Positions 8,168 to 17,098 of a stretch of DNA of 64,000 nucleotides are shown piece by piece; position 1 is the first letter of the stretch, and every line of letters begins with the position of its first letter. A program made the position numbers and the translations under genes. Location: NCBI RefSeq assembly GCF_902833645.1, contig NZ_CADFGE010000022.1, positions 1-64,000 of the forward strand. The letters are read 5' to 3'. Below the pieces are notes generated by a model. That model did no database searches. It was not told the DNA's origin and saw only the letters and a program-made list of their open reading frames with translations. This DNA is from Paraburkholderia fungorum (GTDB lineage: Bacteria; Pseudomonadota; Gammaproteobacteria; Burkholderiales; Burkholderiaceae).

Positions 8168-9097
8168 TCAGGCAAGCCCCTTCTTCCGGTAATCGAACCA
8201 GAAAGACAACCCCACGCTAGCCAGAATCACGATTGTCGCGATGACCGTCGAGTGGGTGACCGGTTCGCCGAGCAACAACGCGCCGAGCGCCACGGCGACC
8301 ACCGGGTTCACGTACATGCAGCTACTGGCGATGATCGGACTCGTATGCCGGATCAGGAAACCGTACGCGACGTAGGCGGCCATCGTGCCGATCAGCATCA
8401 GGTAGACGAAGGCCAGCACCGGCAGAAAATGCACTTCCATCATCCGCTCGCCGGACACCCAGGCGACCATCGTCGACATCGCGCCGCCGAGACCGATCTG
8501 CAGCGACGTCGATAGAAACAGGTCCGAGGGCAGTTTCAGCCGGCCGGCCAGGTGCGCGCCGCCGGCCCAGAACAGCGCGCCGCACAGGATCGCGAGGCTG
8601 CCGCCCGCCGATCCCGGCGCGCTATCGCCGTGACTCAGGATCGCGATGCCCACCAGCCCGAGGCCGACCGCGAACCACTCGCCCCGGCCGATCTTGCGCC
8701 CCGCCACCGCCGCGATCACGGTCGCGAACAGCGGCACCGTCGCGACCATCACGGCCGCGGTGCCGGTGCCGACGGTGCGCATGCCGTAGGCGAGCATGCC
8801 GCTCGACAAACCGACCAGCATCGTGCCGACCAGGCCCGCATTGCGGATTTCAGCGGCGCTCGGCCAAACCGGATTGCGGCGCACCGCGAAAATGAAGAGC
8901 CCTACCCCGGCAAACAGATTGCGCAGCCCCGAGAGCAGCAACGGCGGAAATGAACCAAGGGCGACGTGCACGGCGAGATAGGTCGAACCCCATACGAGAT
9001 AAACGACGGCGAGCGCGAGCGCGATCTGTCCGTTGCGGGACTGCGGCAAACGGATCGGAAAACCACGCGGAAAACGGCTAGGGAGTTGCGGCGACAT
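8168..9097 (-). CDS. EamA/DMT-family exporter
   Basis: A 309-residue integral membrane protein with about ten helices in two EamA repeats. The first repeat begins at IALALAVVYLVWGSTYLAV and the second near GSLAILCGALFWAGGAHLA. The WGSTYLAVHVALG and late NPVVAVALGALLLGEPVT motifs are typical of DMT-superfamily metabolite exporters (RhaT/YdcZ-like). The substrate cannot be inferred. The ATG at 9097 was chosen, with GGCGGA upstream. The reading frame is open for another 94 codons, but that part is Arg/Pro-rich and unlike the family. The gene is convergent with fadH. Confidence 0.9.
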   Translation of the reverse strand: MSPQLPSRFPRGFPIRLPQSRNGQIALALAVVYLVWGSTYLAVHVALGSFPPLLLSGLRNLFAGVGLFIFAVRRNPVWPSAAEIRNAGLVGTMLVGLSSGMLAYGMRTVGTGTAAVMVATVPLFATVIAAVAGRKIGRGEWFAVGLGLVGIAILSHGDSAPGSAGGSLAILCGALFWAGGAHLAGRLKLPSDLFLSTSLQIGLGGAMSTMVAWVSGERMMEVHFLPVLAFVYLMLIGTMAAYVAYGFLIRHTSPIIASSCMYVNPVVAVALGALLLGEPVTHSTVIATIVILASVGLSFWFDYRKKGLA

Positions 9098-9464
9098 GCG
9101 TTCAATCCGCCCATGCCGCTCGAGGTGCTGCGCCCCCGCTGAAGACCCGGTGGCGGGATGGCGGACACCGCATCGGCGATGCGGTCTGGCGGGCGAGGCT
9201 GGCGGACATGTCGGTGGAACGGAAAGACGATAGATGGCCAATGGGGCCACAACGCCGCGGCGGTCGAAAGGAGTCGATCCGCGGCTAACACGCGCCAAAT
9301 AACGGGCGCGACGCCGCATTATGCAGTAAGCGCCCACCGCACCGCTTGAAAGAATCGTAACTTTTTTGCGTACTTGCAACAGAAAAGCCGGGGACGCATC
9401 CCCGGCTTTCGTTTTGCGTGTGAAACCGGCGCCCGAACTATGCGACCGGCATCGTCGGCAACAC
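9098..9464. other. Intergenic region with no gene
   Basis: 367 bp between two minus-strand genes. It should hold the promoter of the EamA gene and the terminator of the MXKDX gene (annotated separately). No other structure or conserved open frame was seen. Confidence 0.5.
9381..9409 (-). terminator. Intrinsic terminator of the MXKDX gene
   Basis: A perfect inverted repeat (AAAGCCGGGGA / TCCCCGGCTTT) with a four-base loop. On the minus strand it continues into TTTTCT. It is about 55 bases downstream of the stop at 9465. Confidence 0.85.
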
Positions 9465-9713
9465 TCAGTTGGCCATCGCGCCCGATGCCTCGTGCTTCAT
9501 GCCCATCGCGTCGCCGCTCTTTTTCATCTTGTCGTGCTTCATCGTGTTCTTCTTCATGTGGTCTTTGGACATCGAATCTTTCGACATGGTGTCCTTGGAC
9601 ATGGTGTCCTTGGACATGGCGTCGTTGGACATCGCGCCGCTTGCCTGAGCGAACGCGGCGCCGCCGCTGGTCAGGAGGGCGACGGCCATTGCTGCGATTG
9701 CGAACTTTTTCAT
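9465..9713 (-). CDS. Pentapeptide MXKDX-repeat protein
   Basis: An 82-residue exported protein. A signal peptide (MKKFAIAAMAVALLTSGGAAFA) is followed by repeats of the MSKDT/MSKDS type, then Lys/His/Met-rich sequence (DHMKKNTMKHDKMKK). The repeats are also visible in the DNA as 15-bp units between about 9573 and 9640. The family is common in Burkholderia and its relatives and has no known function. The Met/His/Lys content suggests metal binding or oxidant scavenging, which is only inference. Its own terminator lies downstream and no operon partner is evident. Confidence 0.85.
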   Translation of the reverse strand: MKKFAIAAMAVALLTSGGAAFAQASGAMSNDAMSKDTMSKDTMSKDSMSKDHMKKNTMKHDKMKKSGDAMGMKHEASGAMAN

Positions 9714-9834
9714 GGGAAACTCCGTTTCGTTATGGATGGTGAATCTAAGCCGGCGTCCAGCGGACGCCGGGGTACTTCCGACGCTTCTGCCGCCCGGGGT
9801 CGCGCGTGCGGACCGGCACGCGCCGACCCGCGCG

Positions 9835-10638
9835 TCAGGAGCCTCCGAACCAGTTGTAGCCTTGGTCGACCCAATAGCCGCCAGGGTACGTGTTGGTGAC
9901 GAACATCTCGACGATGTGCTTCGGATTCTTGTAGCCGAGCTTGGTCGGCATGCGCAGCTTCATCGGGAAGCCGTATTTCGCGGGCAGACGCTCGCCGTCA
10001 TACGAGAAGGTGAGCAGCGTTTGCGGATGCAGCGCGGTCGGCATGTCGATGCTTTCGTAGTAGTCGTCGGCACATTTGAAGCCCACGTACTTCGCGCTCG
10101 TGTCCGCGCCGATGCGCCGCAGAAAATCGGCAAACGGCGTGCCGCCCCAGCGGCCGATCGCGCTCCACCCTTCCACGCAGATATGCCGCGTGATCTGCTC
10201 GGCATGCGGCAGCGCGTACAACTCAGGCAAAGTCCAGACACGCTGACCGGTAACGAGGCCGCTGATTTTCAGCTTGTAGTCGGAGGCGTCGACGTCGGGC
10301 ACGTCCTCGATACCGTAGAACGCGTTGAACGGAAACGGCCGCGTGATCTGCGCTTCGGTGTAGGTCGGCGCAAGTTGCTTCGGATCGAACAGCGCGGCCT
10401 GCGCGCGGTCGTTCAGACGCGACACGGCCGTGAGGAATGCGTTGACCGAATCGTTGTCGGTCAGCGAGCAGCCCGTCAGCATCGACAGGCCGCCGAGCGT
10501 CAGTAGCCGCTTGCCGAACAGGCGCCGCGACGGCATCGCGAGTTCGCGCCGGGCGTCGATCAGGATCGACTCGCGGTCGAGCTTGTCGTCAGGCATCGAA
10601 GCGGGCTTTCGATCGGCTCTGGATTCAGGTTTGAACAT
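9835..10638 (-). CDS. MsrP/sulfite-oxidase-like molybdopterin oxidoreductase
   Basis: A 267-residue periplasmic molybdoenzyme of the YedY/sulfite-oxidase fold. The molybdenum-ligand Cys lies in RHICVEGWSAIGRWGG and the C-terminal conserved sequence is KLRMPTKLGYKNPKHIV. A twin-arginine motif (SRRLFGKR) at about residue 37 is followed by a hydrophobic stretch ending in LTGC, so it may be a Tat-exported lipoprotein. MsrP repairs oxidised methionine in periplasmic proteins with electrons from a membrane b-type cytochrome. A cytochrome gene lies 43 bp upstream, so the two probably form an MsrPQ-like pair, although the cytochrome is not a canonical MsrQ. AAGGAT precedes the start. Confidence 0.85.
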   Translation of the reverse strand: MFKPESRADRKPASMPDDKLDRESILIDARRELAMPSRRLFGKRLLTLGGLSMLTGCSLTDNDSVNAFLTAVSRLNDRAQAALFDPKQLAPTYTEAQITRPFPFNAFYGIEDVPDVDASDYKLKISGLVTGQRVWTLPELYALPHAEQITRHICVEGWSAIGRWGGTPFADFLRRIGADTSAKYVGFKCADDYYESIDMPTALHPQTLLTFSYDGERLPAKYGFPMKLRMPTKLGYKNPKHIVEMFVTNTYPGGYWVDQGYNWFGGS

Positions 10639-10681
10639 GATTCGATATCCTTAAATCTTTGCGTATCCGTGGATTGACCGC

Positions 10682-11320
10682 TTAGCGTCCGCGCAGCATC
10701 GCCAGCAGCGAACGCGGTACGAGCGCCACCATCACCAGATGCACGGCAATGAACGCAGCCATCAGCGACATGGCGCAGAAGTGCACGATACGTGCGTTGT
10801 CGTAGCCGCCCATCAACTCGCGCAACAGCGGAAACTGCACCGACTTCCAGATCGCGAGACCCGAGAGCACCAGCACGATCAGATCGCAGACGACAAACAG
10901 ATAGGCCAGTTTCTGCACCGCGTTGTAGACGCGCAGATCGGCGTGCGAAAGCTTGCCGGTCAGCGCGGCAACGAAGTCGTGCAACACGGCACGGGGCGAA
11001 ACCGGCAGGAACTTGCGCACGAATCGCCCGCTGACCAGGTTCAGCGCGAGATACAGCAGGCCGTTGAAAACCAGCAGCCACATCGCCGCGAAGTGCCATT
11101 GCAGCGCGCCGCCGAGCCAGCCGCCGAGCGTGAGCGCCGTGGGAAACGTGAAGCTTTTGAAGATCGGCGACGCGTCATAGATGCGCCAGCCGGACAGCAT
11201 CATCACGATGGCCGCCAGTGCGTTGAGCCAATGCGTGATACGCACCCACACCGGGTGAATCGCGCCGCTCTTCGGCGTCGCGGGCGGAGCGGTGTCGCTA
11301 AGAGCATGAGGCGTTGCCAT
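10682..11320 (-). CDS. Cytochrome b561-type membrane protein
   Basis: A 212-residue membrane protein with about four to five helices and paired histidines suited to b-heme ligation: VRITHWLNALA, LQWHFAAMW, RIVHFCAMSL and IAVHLVMVAL. This is the Ni/Fe-hydrogenase-type cytochrome b561 family. Such proteins pass quinol electrons to a periplasmic partner, here most likely the molybdoenzyme encoded immediately downstream. It lies in an apparent three-gene operon with the DUF1223 gene upstream (45-bp gap). Confidence 0.88.
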   Translation of the reverse strand: MATPHALSDTAPPATPKSGAIHPVWVRITHWLNALAAIVMMLSGWRIYDASPIFKSFTFPTALTLGGWLGGALQWHFAAMWLLVFNGLLYLALNLVSGRFVRKFLPVSPRAVLHDFVAALTGKLSHADLRVYNAVQKLAYLFVVCDLIVLVLSGLAIWKSVQFPLLRELMGGYDNARIVHFCAMSLMAAFIAVHLVMVALVPRSLLAMLRGR

Positions 11321-11365
11321 GAGAATCTCCGATGAAATGAGAAGCGCTGCGAGGTTGGCGCGCGA

Positions 11366-12208
11366 TCAGTGGCAGGCGGCCAGTTCGCCGACCTGCAACA
11401 CATCGCCGGTCGCGGCGTTTTCGACGAAAGCGACAACGCCGAAGGTGTCGGCGGGCGCGTTGGCGTCGGCATCGTCGATGTGGAGATCGCGGTGGATTTG
11501 CGCACGGCCGGCAACCAGTGGCACGGGGCCGATCCATTGCCGCACGACGCGTTCGTGATGCAGCGTGGCGCCGTTGTTTTCCCCGGCTTTGACCTGCGAG
11601 TTCAACGCGTTCTGATAGAGCGCGACGTAGGCATTCAATGTGCCGCTGGCGTCGGCCGCCTTGCTGGTGAATTGGGCGTCGACATTGAACGCGCCCTTCG
11701 CCTGCGGTTTCAGTTCGAGCGCGACATTCGCATGGGCCGGTTCGGCAACAAGCTCTTCGATGCGGCTCTGAAAACTGTCGCGTTGCGACCAGCCGCGCAA
11801 TTCACGGCCCGATACGAAGACCTCGGGCGTATAGATCGTGTGGCCGCCGGCGAGATCGGTCAGGGTTTGCTGACGTTCGGTGAAGCGATGCTGCGAAAAG
11901 CGGTCGGTCCAGCCGAGGCTGTTCCAGTAGTCCACGTGTAAAGCCAACGGCACGATGCTTTGGGTCGCACCGCTGTTTTTCCATTGGCTCAACCAGTTGT
12001 CGGCCGGCGGGCAGCTGTTGCAGCCTTCGCTGCTGTAAAGCTCCACAAGCGCCACGCGGTGCGACGGGCTGTGCGACGCGCATACGGCACCGGCTGCGGT
12101 TGCCAGACCGCTGGCAACGAGGGTCGTCAGCGCGACGGCCAGCGCGATTGCGCGGTTGATATCGCGGCCGGCATGCCGGGTGGCGTGGCGGGTTCGTACG
12201 GTTCGCAT
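11366..12208 (-). CDS. DUF1223 thioredoxin-like exported protein
   Basis: A 280-residue protein with a long basic N-terminus and signal peptide (INRAIALAVALTTLVASG) and then a thioredoxin-like domain beginning VALVELYSSEGCNSCPPAD with a CNSC active-site-like pair. Conserved parts include ALHVDYWNSLGW and YTPEVFVSGRELRGW. DUF1223 is predicted to be a periplasmic thiol protein of unknown substrate. The start at 12208 has GGAG six bases upstream. An ATG four codons earlier also exists. First gene of the operon with the cytochrome b and MsrP-like enzyme, which suggests a role in periplasmic thiol or methionine redox repair. Confidence 0.85.
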   Translation of the reverse strand: MRTVRTRHATRHAGRDINRAIALAVALTTLVASGLATAAGAVCASHSPSHRVALVELYSSEGCNSCPPADNWLSQWKNSGATQSIVPLALHVDYWNSLGWTDRFSQHRFTERQQTLTDLAGGHTIYTPEVFVSGRELRGWSQRDSFQSRIEELVAEPAHANVALELKPQAKGAFNVDAQFTSKAADASGTLNAYVALYQNALNSQVKAGENNGATLHHERVVRQWIGPVPLVAGRAQIHRDLHIDDADANAPADTFGVVAFVENAATGDVLQVGELAACH

Positions 12209-12737
12209 GGCGTGCTCCATCAGGATCTGCACGTTTGTCGAACGATGAGACCACTTATGACAGCCAGTTCTGATATTTATTTTAGTTCGGGTAGCCGCCC
12301 GCGGTGCCGGCCATTTCATGCTGTCCTCGAACAGATCCATGCGATTCGGCCATGCCGCGCCTTGCCCGCACGGCCTCTGCGGGCCGCGCTTAAAGAGACA
12401 TGGCGGCCCGTGCTAACATTCACCTTTCGGTCGCGTCGATCAAGCTTTCTTTGCGGCGCGTCCTACCCCAACCCTTTTGTTATCCGCCGGCAACCCCAAT
12501 GCGTTTTCCGTTCTCCCGTGCTCTCACCCGTTTGCGCCCCCGCCGCGCAACCGGCTGCGCGCGCGCGGACATCGCGACGCCCCACGCCGGCCAGCCGTCC
12601 CGAACGCTCCCGCTTCTCGCCGCCCGGCGCCCGATCTGACGCAGCTCCCTCCATTACCGGAGCCGCGTTGTCGGGCTCCGGGCTGATCTCATCCGCACGC
12701 AGTCCCTTTACATGCAGATCGAATTGGAGAACCCGTC
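12209..12737. other. Long intergenic region upstream of rnk
   Basis: 529 bp between divergent genes. It contains a GC-rich inverted repeat near 12360-12385 (CCCGCACGGCCT / GCGGGCCGCG). The part from 12400 to 12700 is Pro/Arg-coding in every frame and shows no family-like protein. It presumably holds the promoters for the DUF1223 operon and rnk. Nothing else is supported. Confidence 0.4.
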
Positions 12738-13148
12738 ATGAAAAAGACGAAAACCTGTTATCTCACCGAGCTCGACGTCGCCCGTCTTGAAAAGCATGCG
12801 GCCGCGCCCGGCGCCGAAGCCAAATTGCAAGACATGCTCGACGACGTGCTCGAGCGCGCCGTGATCGTCGAATCGCGCGACATTCCCGCGAACGTCGTGA
12901 CGATGAATTCGCAAGCCACGCTGGTGGACGAAACCAGCGGCGAGCAGATGACCTGGACCGTGGTCTATCCGCCCGACGCGGATTTCGCTCAAGGCCGCCT
13001 GAACGTGTTCTCGCCGGTCGGCCTTGCACTGCTCGGCGCCAAGCGCGGCGAACGCATCCGCTTCACGCCGCCGAGCGGCACGGAGAAAGTGCTGAAGCTC
13101 GAAAAAATCCTGTTCCAGCCCGAAGCCGCCGACGACTTCACGCTCTAG
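12738..13148 (+). CDS. rnk: Rnk-type nucleoside diphosphate kinase regulator
   Basis: A 136-residue protein of the Rnk branch of the GreA/GreB family. A short N-terminal helical part (LTELDVARLEKHAAAPGAE) precedes an FKBP-like C-terminal domain with VTMNSQATLVDETSGEQ, TWTVVYPPDADFAQGRLNV and SPVGLALLGAKRGERI, which match GreA-type domains. Rnk binds RNA polymerase in the secondary channel region and influences nucleotide pools. GGAGAACCCGTC precedes the ATG. The gene stands alone, followed by the thiC riboswitch region. Confidence 0.9.
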   Translation: MKKTKTCYLTELDVARLEKHAAAPGAEAKLQDMLDDVLERAVIVESRDIPANVVTMNSQATLVDETSGEQMTWTVVYPPDADFAQGRLNVFSPVGLALLGAKRGERIRFTPPSGTEKVLKLEKILFQPEAADDFTL

Positions 13149-13308
13149 GCAACACGCATTCGCGACGCAGAACTGCTGCGCCGCATCATTCCCGGCAGCC
13201 CTTTCACCATAAGAATAGAGCGCGGCTGACCGGTGTTATCTCCGCTATCTGACTTTTTCAAGACGGGTTGCCAAGCAACGCCCGGGCGGTGTATCGTGTG
13301 CGCTGCTA

Positions 13309-13407
13309 ACGCGGGGGTCCTGCGTCGCACGGAGGTTGGAGGTCCGTGTTGCGTGGGTGAGAAATACCCTTTGAACCTGATCTGGATAATGCCAGCGCAG
13401 GGAAGCG
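13309..13407 (+). promoter_or_regulatory. TPP riboswitch (THI element)
   Basis: The conserved thi-box is visible: GGTGAGAAATACCC, then TTTGAACCTGATCTGG, then ATAATGCCAGCGCAGGGAAG, preceded by a pairing partner GCGGGGGTCCTGCGTCG. A variable helix (CACGGAGGTTGGAGGTCCGTG) fills the optional P3 region. It is about 195 bases upstream of thiC on the same strand, where thiamine pyrophosphate binding lowers thiC expression. Confidence 0.95.
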
Positions 13408-13602
13408 TACGGATTTCGCAGCTGGTCTACCGTTTCATCTCTCGCGAATCCGACAACTTCCATCTCGTCTCCTGCTTAGCCGCCCCACACCTGGGAAACC
13501 GGGGGTCGGCGCCAAAGCGCCAACTCTCGTTGACCGCAACAAGTTGCTTGGGACCGGAGTAAGGCGATAACGCGCCGATTCTGGTCGACAGAGGAGATAC
13601 GC

Positions 13603-15534
13603 ATGAACGCCAATCCGAAGTTTCTTTCCGCCGACGCCCACGTCGACGCCGCCGCTGTCGCCCCGCTGCCGAATTCGCGCAAGGTCTACGTGACCGGCTC
13701 GCGGCCCGACATTCGCGTGCCGATGCGCGAGATTTCCCAGGCGGATACGCCGGATAGCTTTGGCGGCGAGAAGAACCCGCCGGTCTACGTCTACGATACG
13801 TCGGGCCCCTACTCCGATCCGGAAGCCAGGATCGACATTCGCGCCGGCCTGCCCGCGCTGCGTCAGGCGTGGATCGAAGAGCGCGGCGACACGGAAGCGC
13901 TTACGGGCCTGTCGAGCGACTTCAGCCGCGAGCGCGCCGCCGATACCGCTACTGCCGATCTGCGCTTCAAGGGCCTGCACCGCACGCCGCGCCGCGCAAT
14001 CGCCGGCAAGAACGTCTCGCAGATGCACTACGCGCGCAAAGGCATCATCACGCCGGAAATGGAATACATCGCGATTCGCGAGAACCAGCAACGCGCCGCG
14101 TATCTGGAAAGCCTGAAAACAAGCGGTCCGAACGGCGAAAAACTCGCCGCGATGATGGGCCGCCAGCATCCGGGTCAAGCGTTCGGTGCGAGCGCATTCG
14201 GTCCCGACGGCCTGAAGGAAATCACCGCGGAATTCGTGCGCGAGGAAGTCGCCCGCGGCCGCGCGATCATCCCGAACAACATCAACCACCCGGAAAGCGA
14301 GCCGATGATCATCGGCCGCAACTTCCTCGTGAAGGTGAATGCGAACATCGGCAACTCGGCGGTGACCTCCTCGATCGGCGAAGAAGTCGACAAGATGACG
14401 TGGGCGATCCGCTGGGGCGGCGACACGGTGATGGATCTGTCCACCGGCAAGCACATTCACGAAACGCGCGAGTGGATCATCCGCAATAGCCCGGTGCCGA
14501 TCGGCACGGTGCCGATCTATCAGGCGCTCGAAAAGGTCAACGGCAAGGCCGAAGACCTGACGTGGGAAATCTTCCGCGACACGCTGATCGAACAGGCCGA
14601 ACAAGGCGTCGATTACTTCACGATTCACGCGGGCGTGCGTCTGCAATACGTGCCGCTCACGGCGAAGCGCATGACGGGCATCGTCTCGCGCGGCGGCTCG
14701 ATCATGGCGAAGTGGTGCCTCGCGCACCATAAGGAAAGCTTCCTGTACGAGCACTTCGAAGACATCTGCGAAATCATGAAGGCGTATGACGTGGCCTTCT
14801 CGCTCGGCGACGGCCTGCGTCCCGGCTCGATCTACGACGCCAACGACGAAGCGCAGCTCGGCGAACTGAAGACGCTCGGCGAACTCACGCAGATCGCGTG
14901 GAAGCACGACGTGCAAACGATGATCGAAGGCCCGGGTCACGTGCCGATGCAGTTGATTAAGGAAAACATGGACCTGCAACTGGAATGGTGTGACGAAGCA
15001 CCGTTCTACACGCTAGGACCGTTGACCACGGACATCGCACCGGGCTACGACCACATCACGTCGGGCATTGGTGCAGCGATGATCGGCTGGTTCGGCACGG
15101 CGATGCTCTGCTACGTCACGCCGAAGGAACACCTGGGCTTGCCGAACAAGGACGACGTCAAGACCGGCATCATCACGTACAAGCTCGCCGCGCACGCCGC
15201 CGATCTGGCGAAGGGCCATCCCGGCGCGCAGGTGCGTGACAACGCGTTGTCGAAGGCACGTTTCGAATTCCGCTGGGAAGATCAGTTCAATCTCGGCCTC
15301 GACCCGGACAAGGCGCGCGAATTCCACGATGAAACGCTGCCGAAGGATTCGGCCAAGGTCGCGCACTTCTGTTCGATGTGCGGCCCGCACTTCTGCTCGA
15401 TGAAGATTACGCAGGACGTACGCGAGTTCGCCGCGCAACAAGGCCTCTCCGACGACGACGCGCTGAAGAAAGGCATGGAAGTGAAGTCGATCGAGTTCAT
15501 GAAGAAGGGTGCTGAGATCTATCAGCGGCAGTAA
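13603..15534 (+). CDS. thiC: Phosphomethylpyrimidine synthase
   Basis: A 643-residue radical-SAM enzyme that rearranges aminoimidazole ribotide into hydroxymethylpyrimidine phosphate for thiamine. The C-terminal cluster motif is FCSMCGPHFCSM (CxxCxxxxC). The substrate-barrel sequences include SRGGSIMAKWCL, LGDGLRPGSIYDA and EGPGHVPMQLI. The length matches the long proteobacterial form with an N-terminal ThiC-associated domain (about residues 15-110). AGGAGATACGC precedes the ATG. Controlled by the upstream TPP riboswitch. Confidence 0.98.
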   Translation: MNANPKFLSADAHVDAAAVAPLPNSRKVYVTGSRPDIRVPMREISQADTPDSFGGEKNPPVYVYDTSGPYSDPEARIDIRAGLPALRQAWIEERGDTEALTGLSSDFSRERAADTATADLRFKGLHRTPRRAIAGKNVSQMHYARKGIITPEMEYIAIRENQQRAAYLESLKTSGPNGEKLAAMMGRQHPGQAFGASAFGPDGLKEITAEFVREEVARGRAIIPNNINHPESEPMIIGRNFLVKVNANIGNSAVTSSIGEEVDKMTWAIRWGGDTVMDLSTGKHIHETREWIIRNSPVPIGTVPIYQALEKVNGKAEDLTWEIFRDTLIEQAEQGVDYFTIHAGVRLQYVPLTAKRMTGIVSRGGSIMAKWCLAHHKESFLYEHFEDICEIMKAYDVAFSLGDGLRPGSIYDANDEAQLGELKTLGELTQIAWKHDVQTMIEGPGHVPMQLIKENMDLQLEWCDEAPFYTLGPLTTDIAPGYDHITSGIGAAMIGWFGTAMLCYVTPKEHLGLPNKDDVKTGIITYKLAAHAADLAKGHPGAQVRDNALSKARFEFRWEDQFNLGLDPDKAREFHDETLPKDSAKVAHFCSMCGPHFCSMKITQDVREFAAQQGLSDDDALKKGMEVKSIEFMKKGAEIYQRQ

Positions 15535-15603
15535 GGTGGGATCGTGGGCGCGTTAGCATGCGCCCGCCATCGAGACCTTCCGCAGCACCGCACTGCAGCA
15601 CCG

Positions 15604-15626
15604 AAGCCCGCCACTGGCGGGCTTTT
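15604..15626 (+). terminator. Intrinsic terminator of thiC
   Basis: AAGCCCGCC / GGCGGGCTT stem with an ACT loop and four T residues, about 70 bases after the thiC stop. Confidence 0.85.
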
Positions 15627-15766
15627 GCGTTTCTGCGCGGCGGGCACGCCGCATGCTGACAAAAGGGAAACATTTGATTACGAAACCGACAATCCACTGA
15701 CAAGCTCACACATCTGGATACGGATTGCGGCGATAAGATCAAGTGTAAGGACGGCATGATCCGTCC

Positions 15767-15800
15767 ATTTACAGGCAACCCCTATTTACAGGCAACCCCT
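15767..15800. repeat. 17-bp tandem duplication upstream of the OsmB-like gene
   Basis: Two perfect adjacent copies of ATTTACAGGCAACCCCT end 29 bases before the start of the lipoprotein gene at 15829. It looks like a recent slip duplication in the leader or promoter. Confidence 0.85.
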
Positions 15801-15828
15801 TCCAGACACAATGAACGGAGTCAGCATC

Positions 15829-16041
15829 ATGAAATCGATTCGTCAACTCGGTGCGCTCGCGACGATCGTCGCTGTTGTCGCAAGTCTTTCCGCGTGCGAC
15901 AACATGACGACCCGGCAACGCGATACGGTGATCGGCGCCGGTGTCGGCGGCGCCGCAGGCGGTCTGATCGGCGGCAATGCCCTGTCGACGCTGGGTGGTG
16001 CGGCGGCAGGCGGCATCATCGGTAATCAGGTCGGCAAATAA
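15829..16041 (+). CDS. OsmB-like glycine-zipper lipoprotein
   Basis: A 70-residue lipoprotein. The signal peptide MKSIRQLGALATIVAVVASL leads to SAC, then DNMTTRQRDTVIGAG and a glycine-zipper membrane hairpin (GGAAGGLIGGNALSTLGG, AAAGGIIGNQVG). It resembles OsmB/YMGG-type envelope proteins induced by osmotic stress. GGAG is nine bases upstream of the ATG at 15829. An ATG six codons upstream is less well placed. Confidence 0.85.
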   Translation: MKSIRQLGALATIVAVVASLSACDNMTTRQRDTVIGAGVGGAAGGLIGGNALSTLGGAAAGGIIGNQVGK

Positions 16042-16305
16042 GCGGTAAGGAGGCGTTCTCGATACGACGGCGCACGGGGCCAACTGTTTCAGCCCATCAT
16101 GAAGAACGAAGCTACACGCAGCAACGAACCGGCGGGCGCGGCACATCGTAAAGGCGACCGGCGCCATGCCGGCCGCGCCGAACAACGTTTTTGCAATGAC
16201 GTGAAATAAGCCGTTACGGTTTTGCAATCCTGCGAACGCGACGGGGGCGTAAGCTCAAGGCAATACGCCCCGCATGGCGGCGTCGGTTTGCAACAGGAGC
16301 GCGTC

Positions 16306-16836
16306 ATGAAGTCCCGCAACATCACCACGCCTGGCATGATCGGCCAGCCACTGCCGCGCCGTTTCTCCTGTATTTCACACACCAGGCTCGCGCTCAGCGC
16401 AGCAGTCAGCGTGCTGACGCTGTCCGGCTGCTACTACCCATACGGTTACTATCCGGGTGGCTACTATCCGTATTACGCCACGGTCCCCGCCACTACAACG
16501 CAACAGGACGTGCAGGTCGGCCCGCCTGATCCACAGGCGGCACAACTGACGCAGCAATCGTCGGCGCAGCAGCAAGCCCAGCAGGCGCAAAACGCGCAGC
16601 AAAATCCGCCGCCGGCTTATACCGTTGCTGCCGCCCCGCCCGTCTACGTGGCGCCGGCCTACCCCGCCTATCCCGCCTACTATCCGCCGGTGTATCCCGC
16701 TTATTACGGCTACCCCGGCTGGTACGGCCCGTCAGTCTCGATCGGCGTAGGCTTTGGCGGCTATTGGGGCGGCGGCCATGGCTACTGGGGTGGCGGACAT
16801 GGCTATTGGGGCGGCGGACACGGCCACTGGCACTGA
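16306..16836 (+). CDS. Tyr/Gly-rich exported lipoprotein
   Basis: A 176-residue low-complexity lipoprotein. The signal peptide ends in LTLSGC (lipobox). A Tyr-rich YYPYGYYPGGYYPYY block, a Gln/Ala-rich linker, a Pro/Tyr/Ala-rich section and a C-terminal GYWGGGH repeat (three copies, ending GHGHWH) follow. The repeats are also seen as 24-bp DNA units near 16760-16830. AGGAG precedes the ATG at 16306. No function can be assigned. The His/Gly/Trp tail could bind metal or cell-wall material. Confidence 0.8.
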   Translation: MKSRNITTPGMIGQPLPRRFSCISHTRLALSAAVSVLTLSGCYYPYGYYPGGYYPYYATVPATTTQQDVQVGPPDPQAAQLTQQSSAQQQAQQAQNAQQNPPPAYTVAAAPPVYVAPAYPAYPAYYPPVYPAYYGYPGWYGPSVSIGVGFGGYWGGGHGYWGGGHGYWGGGHGHWH

Positions 16837-16927
16837 AGCTCCTCCGTCTCGCGTTCGTCGCGCCGCAACGATCCCCGCTCACAGGCCCCCGGCGCGGCCG
16901 TCTCTCGTTCGCCCGTACTTACCCTTC

Positions 16928-16955
16928 TTGACGCTTCCCAACCGGGCTCTATGCT
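16928..16955 (+). promoter_or_regulatory. Predicted sigma-70 promoter of the lactate permease
   Basis: TTGACG at 16928-16933 and TATGCT at 16950-16955 with 16-bp spacing, 144 bases upstream of the permease start. No gene intervenes. Confidence 0.55.
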
Positions 16956-17098
16956 TGGGAAAGCCACACGCAGTACTTGTTTAAATAAGCGACCCGGCGC
17001 GTCCTGTATGCGCCGCCGGCGCCCATCCGTCCTGCCAGAGCGACGCGCCCCGCAATGCGTAGTCCGCGTCGATTTCGAACAACAACGAAGGAGACGTG

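Noticed and set aside
12400..12686. Short forward frames before rnk
   Set aside because: Pro/Arg/Ala composition in every frame from GC-rich DNA, no ribosome site and no family resemblance.
13435..14979. 514-codon minus-strand open frame opposite thiC
   Set aside because: Antisense to the highly conserved thiC, with no start signal and no family features.
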